Source: an uncultured Allobaculum sp.
Lineage (GTDB): Bacteria > Bacillota_I > Bacilli_A > Erysipelotrichales > Erysipelotrichaceae
NCBI GenBank assembly: GCA_910579655.1
Contig: CAJTVE010000040.1
Location: forward strand, 1 to 30,909
DNA length: 30,909 nucleotides
Reading direction: 5' to 3'
Part shown: positions 24,039 through 30,909 of the stretch, in pieces
How the letters are laid out: each line of letters opens with the position of its first letter
Numbering within the stretch: position 1 is the stretch's first letter
Made by a program: the position numbers and the translations under genes
Notes under the pieces: generated by a model
What the model saw: the letters and a program-made list of their open reading frames with translations, nothing else
Told to the model about the DNA's origin: nothing
The model's database searches: none

Positions 24039-24125
24039 CGGAAGAGAAGAAAACCAAATCTGTCAGGAAAGAACAGAAGAAAACCCAACCACTCAAGAAA
24101 GAACAGAAGTCAAATTGACGAGAAG
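24039..24125 (+). repeat. Imperfect direct repeats in the operon leader
   Basis: Three purine-rich units of about 27-30 nt follow each other, two of them sharing GAAAGAACAGAAG (about 24067 and 24097) and the first GGAAGAGAAGAAAACC. They lie in the untranslated leader, just before the GAAAGGA site of the first gene. Confidence 0.5.
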
Positions 24126-24138
24126 AGAAAGGATTTCT

Positions 24139-25533
24139 ATGCATACGATCAAAATCGGGCTTGCCCCAACCCGCCGCAGTATTTTCTCTGCTCCAGCTGC
24201 TGTTGAGTATGCTGGCTACACCCGCGCAAAGCTGCGTGACATGGGTGTGGAATTTGTGGATATCGATGACATCGCTGATGACGGTCTTTTACATGACGAT
24301 GTCGATCGTTTAAAAATCCAGGAAAAATTTCTGGCAGAACAGATTGATGGTCTGTTTGTGCCGCATGGCAACTTTGGAACAGAGTACGAAGTGGCCAGAC
24401 TCGCGAAAGCTTTAAATGTCCCAGTTCTTTTATGGGCTCCAAGAGATGAACGGCCGGATGAAAACGGCATCCGTCAGCGCGACTCCCAATGCGGTGTGTT
24501 TGCAACCGGTAAAGTCCTCCGCCGTTTTCGCGTTCCGTTTACTTATCTTTGTAACTGCAATCTTTCGGATCCTGAATTCGAGCGCGGCATCCGCAATTTT
24601 CTGGCCGTGTGCAATGTGGTCAAAACATTCCGAAACACCCGTATTTTACAGATCGGCCCGCGTCCATTCGACTTCTGGTCCACGATGTGCAACGAAGGGG
24701 AGCTGCTTGAAAAGTTCAACATTCAGCTTTCGCCAATTCCAATTCCGGAACTGACTTCCACCATGAGAAATCTGGATGCCCAATCGGTAGTCGAAGTGAT
24801 GGAATACTGCCGCGAGTACTTTGAAATTCGTGTTCCGGATAAGGCCCTGGAACAGATTGCCCGCTTAAAGATCGCGATGCGTACTTTAGCTGATCAATAC
24901 GGCTGCAATGCCATTGCCATTCAGTGCTGGAACGCTCTTCAGTCGGAAATTGGCATTATGCCTTGTGCGGCCAACAGTCTGCTGAATGAAGAAGGTCTGC
25001 CAGTTGTGTGTGAAACCGATATTCATGGGGCTATTACCGCGGTGATGGCGGAAGCAGCCGGCATGGGAGAAAATCGGACCTTCTTTGCGGACTGGACGGT
25101 TCGTCATCCAGATAACGACAACGCGGAACTTCTCCAGCATTGCGGTCCTTGGCCTAAATCCTGTCTGGAAACAAAACCGGTGATTGGTTTTCCTCTGGCC
25201 TTTGATCATCCGGGAGCTGTTGAAGCCAAGGCCCGTTCTGGCGATGTGACGTTATGCCGGTTTGATGGGGACAATGGTGAATATTCCATGTTAATGGGCA
25301 ATGCGAAAGTGGTCGATGGTCCATTTACAAAAGGAACGTATTGCTGGGTCGAAGTTGAAAACTGGAAACGCCTGGAAGCCAAGATCGTGGAAGGCCCTTA
25401 TATCCACCATTGTGTAGGCATCCACCAGGATATCGTCCCCATTCTGTATGAGGCCTGCAAATATTTGAACATTACTCCAGATCTTTATGACAACAATGAA
25501 GAAGAAGTGAAGGCAATTTTACGAGGTGAATAG
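24139..25533 (+). CDS. L-fucose/arabinose isomerase-like protein, candidate D-apiose isomerase
   Basis: A 464-residue cytoplasmic protein of the FucI/AraA-like isomerase superfamily, which interconverts aldoses and ketoses with a divalent metal. ATG 24139 is preceded by GAAAGGA. A longer frame from 24022 would begin with a low-complexity repeat-rich leader and is rejected. Likely metal ligands are Glu292 (CETDIHGA), Asp318 (FFADW) and His423 (IHHCVG), spaced as in FucI. In the operon it precedes transketolase halves, an FGGY kinase and a GH140-like hydrolase. By that context it may convert D-apiose to D-apulose, or another free aldose to its ketose. The substrate is inference. As far as I recall, described D-apiose isomerases are of a different fold. 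Confidence 0.82.
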   Translation: MHTIKIGLAPTRRSIFSAPAAVEYAGYTRAKLRDMGVEFVDIDDIADDGLLHDDVDRLKIQEKFLAEQIDGLFVPHGNFGTEYEVARLAKALNVPVLLWAPRDERPDENGIRQRDSQCGVFATGKVLRRFRVPFTYLCNCNLSDPEFERGIRNFLAVCNVVKTFRNTRILQIGPRPFDFWSTMCNEGELLEKFNIQLSPIPIPELTSTMRNLDAQSVVEVMEYCREYFEIRVPDKALEQIARLKIAMRTLADQYGCNAIAIQCWNALQSEIGIMPCAANSLLNEEGLPVVCETDIHGAITAVMAEAAGMGENRTFFADWTVRHPDNDNAELLQHCGPWPKSCLETKPVIGFPLAFDHPGAVEAKARSGDVTLCRFDGDNGEYSMLMGNAKVVDGPFTKGTYCWVEVENWKRLEAKIVEGPYIHHCVGIHQDIVPILYEACKYLNITPDLYDNNEEEVKAILRGE

Positions 25534-25535
25534 AC

Positions 25536-26354
25536 ATGGATGATCTGACAAGGAAAAGCTGGCAGTTACGCCGGGATATTCTCGAAATGATGGATCGCTC
25601 CAAAGCCGGTCATGTCGGCGGTGATTTAAGTGTCGTGGATATTCTCAACGTTCTGTATAACGAAGTGATGAATGTTTCGCCCAAAAACTTTGGCGATGAA
25701 AATAGAGACCGCTTTTTATTGAGCAAAGGGCATTGTGCGGATGCATTGTTTGCGGTGCTTGGCGATTGCGGATTTTTCGACAAACGTGAAGCCATCGAAA
25801 CCTTTTCCCAATATGGATCCCGCTTTATCGGGCATCCCAATACCGAAGTCAATGGCATTGAAATCAACTCTGGTTCGCTCGGTCATGGGCTGGCCATTGG
25901 TGTCGGTATGGCTTTAGCGGCTAAACGAAAAGGTCGCTCCTATCGCACGTATGTGGTGTTAGGGGATGGTGAAATGGCGGAAGGCTCGAACTACGAAGCC
26001 ATGATGGCCGCCGCTCAATACAACCTCGACAATCTTTGTGCGACGGTTGATCTCAACGGCCTGCAAATTTCCGGCACGACCGATGAAGTCATGTCTACTG
26101 CTCCTTTAAACAAGAAATTTGAAGCCTTTGGCTGGAATGTCATTGAAGTGGCTGATGGCAACGATATTGCCCAGCTGCGCGCCGCGTATGCCAAAGCTGC
26201 TGAATATAAAGGTAAACCCACCGTAGTCATTGCGCACACGATCAAAGGAAAAGGGGTTTCGTTTATGGAAAACCAGATTTCCTGGCACCATGGCATCATG
26301 AATCCTGCACAGTATCAACAGGCAATTGCCGAAATTGAGGAGGTCCTTGCATGA
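25536..26354 (+). CDS. Transketolase, N-terminal (ThDP-binding) subunit
   Basis: A 272-residue subunit of a split transketolase. The thiamine diphosphate motif is GDGEMAEGS (about 143-151), ending at Asn174 (VDLNGLQ). Other conserved parts are RSKAGHVGGDLS, LSKGHCADALFA, GSLGHGLAIGVG and the catalytic-type His in SWHHGIM. It starts at ATG 25536, 3 bp past the upstream stop, with GAGGTGAA as site, and ends in a 4-bp ATGA overlap with the second half. Such split pairs outside the central pathway often serve specialised ketose phosphates. The best-fitting example is apulose-4-phosphate transketolase (AptAB), which moves a glycolaldehyde unit to glyceraldehyde-3-phosphate, leaving DHAP and giving xylulose-5-phosphate. 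Confidence 0.93.
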   Translation: MDDLTRKSWQLRRDILEMMDRSKAGHVGGDLSVVDILNVLYNEVMNVSPKNFGDENRDRFLLSKGHCADALFAVLGDCGFFDKREAIETFSQYGSRFIGHPNTEVNGIEINSGSLGHGLAIGVGMALAAKRKGRSYRTYVVLGDGEMAEGSNYEAMMAAAQYNLDNLCATVDLNGLQISGTTDEVMSTAPLNKKFEAFGWNVIEVADGNDIAQLRAAYAKAAEYKGKPTVVIAHTIKGKGVSFMENQISWHHGIMNPAQYQQAIAEIEEVLA

Positions 26355-27322
26355 GTATTACGAACCGTCAGGCGATCTGCAATGTCTTATTAGAAGCCGC
26401 CAAAACCAATCCGGATCTGACCGTTGTCTGCTCCGATTCGCGAGGAAGCGGCAGTTTAACGCCTTTTGCCAAAGCTTATCCAGACCAGTTTGTTGAAGTC
26501 GGCATTGCGGAGCAGGATCTGGTGGGGATCGCGGCGGGTCTTGCCGCTGGGGGCATGCAGGTCTTTGCGGCCAGCCCTGCCAGCTTTCTGACCACCCGCA
26601 GCTATGAACAGGTTAAAGTCGATGTGGCTTACTCCAGCACCAATGTCAAACTGATCGGGATTTCCGGCGGGGTCAGCTATGGAGCCCTGGGCATGACGCA
26701 TCATTCCACCCAAGACTTTGCGGCGATGACGGCGTTAACGGGTATGCGGGTGTATTGTCCTTCAGATCATTTCCAGACGGAAAAACTCGTTCAGGAACTG
26801 CTCAAAGATAACCTGCCTGCCTATATTCGCGTCAGTCGTTCGGCTACTGCTGATATTTATGATGAAAACATGCCCTTCGTGCTCAACCAGGCCAATGTCA
26901 TTCAAAGCGGAACCGATGCTTTGATTGTTGCAGCTGGCGAAATGGTTCCATTTGCCAAAGAGGCCGCTGAAGAACTGGAAAGTCTTGGCTTTTCAGTTGG
27001 TGTGCTGGATATGTATTGCCTCAAACCGTTTGATACCAAGATGTTGCTGGAAATGGCCTCGAAAGTTCCAGTCGTAATCAGCGTCGAAGAACATTCTCAA
27101 TACGGCGGCCTTGGCTCCCAGATCGCTCAGGCTTTATGCGCCAACGATCCTAAACCTTTAGTTGAAATGCATCTGCCCGATACCCATCTGGTTGCGGGAA
27201 CCAATACGGAAATCTTCAAAGAATATGGCCTGGATGCCAGAGGCATTGCCAGAACCACCCTGCAGGCGATTGAAAAATCCCGAGGGCAAAGCACAATTCC
27301 CTCGGCAGCCTCGGTGCAGTAA
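26351..27322 (+). CDS. Transketolase, C-terminal (pyrimidine-binding) subunit
   Basis: A 323-residue partner of the preceding subunit. The pyrimidine-binding domain contains the catalytic glutamate Glu54 in EVGIAEQDLVGIAAGLA, with TVVCSDSRGSG before it and YGALGMTHHSTQDFA after it. The C-terminal transketolase domain (about 190-310) follows, with IVAAGEM and VEEHSQYGGLGSQIAQ. ATG 26351 overlaps the upstream stop by 4 bp, so the subunits are made in a coupled way. The two together give the length of a whole transketolase. Function is as for the N-terminal subunit. Confidence 0.93.
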   Translation: MSITNRQAICNVLLEAAKTNPDLTVVCSDSRGSGSLTPFAKAYPDQFVEVGIAEQDLVGIAAGLAAGGMQVFAASPASFLTTRSYEQVKVDVAYSSTNVKLIGISGGVSYGALGMTHHSTQDFAAMTALTGMRVYCPSDHFQTEKLVQELLKDNLPAYIRVSRSATADIYDENMPFVLNQANVIQSGTDALIVAAGEMVPFAKEAAEELESLGFSVGVLDMYCLKPFDTKMLLEMASKVPVVISVEEHSQYGGLGSQIAQALCANDPKPLVEMHLPDTHLVAGTNTEIFKEYGLDARGIARTTLQAIEKSRGQSTIPSAASVQ

Positions 27323-27323
27323 A

Positions 27324-28820
27324 ATGGCTGGACCATACATTCTGGGCATTGATCAGTCTACCCAGGGCACCAAAGCCATTCTCTTTGATGAAAAGGGAAA
27401 ACTGATTGCTCGTGCGGACCGCCGCCATGAGCAGCTGATCAATGAAAAAGGCTATATTTCCCATAACCCGATGGATTTATACTGGAATACTTTGGCCAGC
27501 AGCGGTGATGTCATCCGCAAAGCCGGTATTGATCCTGGCCAGATTGCGGCCATTGGCATTTCCAACCAGCGTGAAACGACCCTGATGTGGGATGAAAACG
27601 GCAACCCACTCGACAATGCGGTTGTCTGGCAATGCTCAAGAGCCAGTGAAGTCATTGAGCAGTTCCGGATACTGGAAGACGAAATTCGTCAGATCAGCGG
27701 TCTTGTGCTTTCCCCTTACTATCCAGCAGGCAAAATGCGCTGGCTGTTAGACCATTCGTTGTCTGATCTGGAAAAGACACCCAAGATTCATCTGGGCACT
27801 GTCGACAGCTGGCTGGTGTACAAACTGACTGGTGGCAAGGAATTCAAAACCGATGCCTCCAACGCCAGCCGCACCCAGCTTTTTGATTTGCAGACGGGGA
27901 ACTGGTCACCAAGACTGTGCGAGATTTTTGGCATCAATCCTGACTGGCTGCCCAGAATCGTGGATTCCAATGCCTTGTTTGGCTATACCGATCTGGATGG
28001 CTTGCTGCCGGGTCCGGTTGCCATTCATGCCGTGATGGGGGATTCTCATGCCGCTTTATATGGCCAGGGCTGTCATGAAAAAGGACAGGTTAAAACTACA
28101 ATGGGTACGGGATCCTCGATCATGATGAATATTGGGGATACCTGCACGATGTCCAAGCGCGGCCTGTCGACTTCACTGGCCTGGCGCATTGATGGAGTAA
28201 CTGAATACGCCTTTGAGGGCAATATCAACTACGCGGGGGCCGTGATCTCCTGGCTGCAGGATGATCTTGGACTGGTCCGGGATGCGAAAGAAACCGAAGA
28301 GCTGGCCAGAAGCGCCAATCCATTGGATGAAACCATCTTTGTTCCTGCTTTTTCAGGATTATCGGCTCCCTATTGGGATGAGAAAGCCCGTGGCATGATT
28401 TGCAACATGTCCCGGACAACGGGACGTAAAGAAATCGTCAAAGCAGCGCTGGAAAGTATTGCCTATCAGATTACCGATATTCTCAACGCGATGGCCAGTG
28501 ATTCCGCACTGGCTTTGCGGGAAGTCAAAGTCGATGGCGGGCCAACCAAAAACCGCTATCTGATGGAGTTTTTAAGCAATATCGCCCATACCAATGTCCT
28601 GGTCTCCTGTCAGGAAGAACTTTCTGCGATTGGGGCGGCCTATCTGGCTGGCATTTCGTGTGGCGTGTATCACAAAGAAGATTTGTTTGCGATGCGTGAC
28701 TATCAGGTGTATACCCCTGTCATGGACATGACAGAATGGAAAAAACGGATGGATCGCTGGTATGACGCGATTGAGAGAATCCAGAAAGAAAAGAAAGAAA
28801 GGCAGACGCTAACATGTTAA
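27324..28820 (+). CDS. FGGY carbohydrate kinase, glycerol-kinase-like (candidate apulose kinase)
   Basis: A 498-residue sugar kinase with two actin-like domains. The N-terminal phosphate loop is GIDQSTQGTKAILFDE. The GlpK-like segments GISNQRETTLMWDENG and DASNASRTQLFDLQTGNW, the ATP motif MGTGSSIMM, and ALESIAYQITDIL and KVDGGPTKNRYLMEFLSN follow in order. ATG 27324 begins 2 bp after the previous stop. A longer frame within the upstream gene is rejected. General similarity is to glycerol kinase, but the operon has no glycerol genes. FGGY enzymes include the known D-apulose kinase, and a ketose-4-phosphate product would feed the split transketolase encoded just upstream. Substrate assignment is inference. 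Confidence 0.88.
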   Translation: MAGPYILGIDQSTQGTKAILFDEKGKLIARADRRHEQLINEKGYISHNPMDLYWNTLASSGDVIRKAGIDPGQIAAIGISNQRETTLMWDENGNPLDNAVVWQCSRASEVIEQFRILEDEIRQISGLVLSPYYPAGKMRWLLDHSLSDLEKTPKIHLGTVDSWLVYKLTGGKEFKTDASNASRTQLFDLQTGNWSPRLCEIFGINPDWLPRIVDSNALFGYTDLDGLLPGPVAIHAVMGDSHAALYGQGCHEKGQVKTTMGTGSSIMMNIGDTCTMSKRGLSTSLAWRIDGVTEYAFEGNINYAGAVISWLQDDLGLVRDAKETEELARSANPLDETIFVPAFSGLSAPYWDEKARGMICNMSRTTGRKEIVKAALESIAYQITDILNAMASDSALALREVKVDGGPTKNRYLMEFLSNIAHTNVLVSCQEELSAIGAAYLAGISCGVYHKEDLFAMRDYQVYTPVMDMTEWKKRMDRWYDAIERIQKEKKERQTLTC

Positions 28821-30067
28821 AAATTACTGAAAATAAAAAGAATCTGACGCGTGATGGCAAACCGTTCTTCTATTTGGCGGATACGTGCTGGTCAGCATTC
28901 ACCAATATTTCCGACCAGGAGTGGGACTACTATCTCACCAAGCGAAAAGCCCAGGGCTTTAACGTCATTCAGATCAATATTCTTCCGCAATGGGATGCGT
29001 CCGGAACGGATCTGGACTGGAAACCTTTTGTGGATAAGGATCCGATGAAGCTCAATGACGCCTACTTCGAACATGCCCGCGCAATGGCTCAAAAGGCCAA
29101 AGACATGGGCTTTGAACTGGCGCTGGTTGTCTTATGGTGCAACTACATTCCAGGCACATGGGCATCGAAAATGTTCCCGACGGATATTCTGCCTAAAGAA
29201 TTCATCGTTCCTTATGTGAAGAAAGTCGATGAGACCTTCTCGGATCTCGATCCAGTCTATGTCATCAGCGGCGATACTGACTTCCCAGAACGTCTGACGG
29301 AAGAATACTATATCGAAGCCTGCAATGAACTCAAAAAGCTACATCCAGACGGCCTCTATACGACCCATATCAAAGGCAGATATTCCTATATTCCTAAAGA
29401 ATTAGAAGACAATCTCGATCTGCACTTCTACCAGAGCGGCCACAATGCCAAAGATCTGACCATGCCCTATTCCTTATCCGAAAAAATGCAGGAACTGTAT
29501 GAATCGAAACCTTTGCTCAATTCTGAACCGTGCTATGAAGAAATGGGTTATTCAGGTGGTCAGTATGGACGCTGGACCAGACGAGATGTTCGCAGGGCTG
29601 CCTGGGTTTCCTTATTATCGGGAGCCAGTGCAGGAATCACCTATGGGGCGGCTGGTATTTACAGCTGGCACCAGGCTGGCAAAGACTTCATGGCCAAACT
29701 TGGCGAAGGCTTTGATATGCCCAAATCCTGGCCGGAAGCCATGAATTTTCCTGGTGCATGGGACTATGGCTTTATCCGTCACATCCTGGAAGGAAAAGAA
29801 ATCACGCCAAGACAGGATCTTCTGGCCAACAAGACCACAGACATCCGGGTGGCTGAAGACCAGAATGGTCAGTTGTACATCTACGTGCCATCCAATACAA
29901 AAGTTCGTCTGCATGGTGATTTAAGCAATTATCAGTTTGAATGCATCGACCTGGCCGATCGGTTTGTGAGCACTCTGCCGGCTGTATATAAAGAGGATCT
30001 GACCATCATTGATATGCATCCATTCCACGAGGATGCTCTGATTCTTGCTCATCCTGCAAAAGACTGA
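28814..30067 (+). CDS. DUF4038/GH140-like (apiosidase-type) glycoside hydrolase, cytoplasmic
   Basis: A 417-residue TIM-barrel protein of the DUF4038 (apiosidase-like) family, related to GH140. The start GKPFFYLADTCWSAF (about 15-29) is the family's opening signature. Acidic residues expected in the active site are in VISGDTDFP (about 150-158) and NSEPCYEE (Glu238). A short C-terminal beta domain (DUF5060/collagen-like position, about 340-417) follows. It has no signal peptide and overlaps the kinase by 7 bp, so it is the last gene of the operon and acts in the cytoplasm. In the proposed pathway it would release free apiose, or a related pentose, from an imported glycoside. Confidence 0.85.
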   Translation: MLKITENKKNLTRDGKPFFYLADTCWSAFTNISDQEWDYYLTKRKAQGFNVIQINILPQWDASGTDLDWKPFVDKDPMKLNDAYFEHARAMAQKAKDMGFELALVVLWCNYIPGTWASKMFPTDILPKEFIVPYVKKVDETFSDLDPVYVISGDTDFPERLTEEYYIEACNELKKLHPDGLYTTHIKGRYSYIPKELEDNLDLHFYQSGHNAKDLTMPYSLSEKMQELYESKPLLNSEPCYEEMGYSGGQYGRWTRRDVRRAAWVSLLSGASAGITYGAAGIYSWHQAGKDFMAKLGEGFDMPKSWPEAMNFPGAWDYGFIRHILEGKEITPRQDLLANKTTDIRVAEDQNGQLYIYVPSNTKVRLHGDLSNYQFECIDLADRFVSTLPAVYKEDLTIIDMHPFHEDALILAHPAKD

Positions 30068-30123
30068 ACCACGCAAAAATATGCAAACCTCAGGGATTTC
30101 CTCATCCTTTCAATCTGTAAAAT

Positions 30124-30153
30124 GTCACAGATTCTCTCGGTCTGTGGCTTTTT
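30124..30153 (+). terminator. Terminator of the five-gene operon
   Basis: An 8-bp stem (30124-30131 with 30141-30148, arm GTCACAGA, one G-T pair) with a 9-nt loop, followed by TTTTT. Confidence 0.65.
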
Positions 30154-30279
30154 GATTTTTCAGGATCTGAAGAAGGCCAGACCACAAAAAGGGAAATGTA
30201 GGAAAAAATACCAGCAGAACCTGAAAACTATAGACCATAAATACCACTAGAATCAGAATCCAAGTGCCATTTGAATATG

Positions 30280-30307
30280 AAAAAACGCCAGAAACAATGT
30301 CCTGGCG
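30280..30307 (-). terminator. Terminator of the minus-strand gene
   Basis: CGCCAG/CTGGCG (30302-30307 with 30286-30291) forms a 6-bp hairpin, followed on the minus strand by six T (30285-30280). It lies 170 bp past the stop of the gene at 30474. Confidence 0.6.
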
Positions 30308-30473
30308 CAGGGAGAATTGGATTTTCTGTTTGTCTGTTTATTGATCTCTTTGATTATTGGTTGGGCCGCGTTCTGTCGATGCGCCGAGTTTTATGGGGAG
30401 TCTGGGCAAACTGACCGGTTCATCTGAGACGATCAGATCGGCATGCGATTGGCTGGAAGAGTGCTGGCTGATT

Positions 30474-30782
30474 CTATTCTTCAGAAAAATCGTGGTCTTC
30501 GTTGAGCAGTTCCAGATAAATTTCGTGCAGAATGTCTGGAACTTCTAACAGATCGATAGCCTGTTCAAATGAAATGTTCATGTTTTTGTGAAGGGCACGA
30601 AGAGCGTTTAATTCGAGTCTTCTTGTTACTGCCACATATCCTTGTCTGTAACCTTTTCTATATCCTTTTGCAAAGGAATGGCTGAGTGGGTGGTTTGTAA
30701 GGCCCGATTCATCCAATTCCTTCTTCAGTTCCTTTTCCATTTCGATTTCAAAATCACCAGGCAAAATTTGATCGTTTTCCAT
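30474..30782 (-). CDS. Orphan C-terminal tail of an Rpn/PD-(D/E)XK transposase-like nuclease
   Basis: A 102-residue protein with a strongly charged start (EIEMEKELKKELDES), a Gly-Lys/Arg repeat (GYRKGYRQGYVAV) and a C-terminal helix KNMNISFEQAIDLLEVPDIL. This is the pattern of the C-terminal tail of Rpn-family recombination-promoting nucleases, where a G-x-x-x-G-x-x-x-G helix is followed by a 'kkg.s.e.I...tgls' element. The nuclease domain that normally precedes it is absent. The favoured start is ATG 30782 after AAGGAGG. An ATG at 30812 has no site. It may be a remnant or a natural short partner. It sits at the window edge, and upstream (plus-side) sequence to 30909 shows no missing domain. 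Confidence 0.6.
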   Translation of the reverse strand: MENDQILPGDFEIEMEKELKKELDESGLTNHPLSHSFAKGYRKGYRQGYVAVTRRLELNALRALHKNMNISFEQAIDLLEVPDILHEIYLELLNEDHDFSEE

Positions 30783-30909
30783 TTGTCGTATTTCCTCCTT
30801 GTCAGGGTTCATTTTCTTTACCGATCCAATTCCAATGTCATTTAGCTAGAAAAATATGACTTTAAACTTTGTCTCAAAATTGAAGACAAAGCGAATGATC
30901 GAGACTGAA

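Larger units (their letters stand above)
30068..30473. other. Intergenic region between the sugar operon and the Rpn-tail gene
   Basis: No gene was seen. It holds the two terminator hairpins listed separately (30124 and 30280). Short frames on the plus strand at about 30357-30548 are shadows of the opposite-strand gene and its downstream sequence. Confidence 0.6.

Noticed and set aside
24022..24138. N-terminal extension of the isomerase from ATG 24022
   Set aside because: The extension consists of repeat-derived QERTEE-like residues. The GAAAGGA site and conserved protein start support ATG 24139.

Overview
The window looks like chromosomal DNA of a gut-associated low-to-mid GC Bacillota (Firmicutes), most likely of the Erysipelotrichia. 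The evidence is the gene content: several PTS systems with PRD-type regulators, BglG-type antitermination, a LacI regulator, a MATE pump and an orphan tail of Rpn-nuclease type. Strong SD motifs and 17-bp-spaced promoters agree. The lineage is inferred from gene style, not from a marker gene.

Layout. Positions 1-5900 are a loose, partly decaying region. It holds a UlaG-like metallo-hydrolase without a start, a HAD phosphatase pseudogene, tRNA-Leu(CAG), a flavodoxin-like lipoprotein, a small acetyltransferase, a MATE exporter, an acyl carrier protein lacking its modified serine, and a fragment of a second MATE gene. Positions 6200-12240 are a hexitol (mannitol-type) module: mtlA with two consecutive EIIB domains, the PRD activator mtlR, mtlF, and a SorE-like zinc dehydrogenase where mannitol-1-phosphate dehydrogenase would be expected. 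Unusual repeats lie between these genes. Positions 12650-13460 hold one unrecognised protein.

Positions 13900-22600 are a plant-glycan module: an esterase, an EIIA(Glc)-type protein overlapping a cytoplasmic GH43 enzyme, a BglG/LicT-type antiterminator and a beta-glucoside-type PTS EIIBC. The esterase and antiterminator genes have nearly the same promoter/operator region. RAT-like sequences lie in the EIIA leader and at the end of the antiterminator gene, so one antiterminator may control both PTS parts. An AlbA_2/ATP-binding protein gene is embedded in this block, preceded by two 91-bp copies of a palindrome-rich element.

Positions 22790-30070 hold a LacI-family repressor divergent from a tight five-gene operon: fucose-isomerase-like isomerase, split transketolase (two genes), glycerol-kinase-like FGGY kinase and a DUF4038/GH140-like apiosidase-type hydrolase. 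Hydrolase, isomerase, kinase and split transketolase together match the logic of the transketolase-type D-apiose pathway (apiose, apulose, apulose-4-phosphate, then DHAP plus xylulose-5-phosphate). With the neighbouring PTS, GH43 and esterase, the block may serve uptake and intracellular breakdown of apiose-bearing plant glycosides. This is the most interesting hypothesis in the window, and it is inference.
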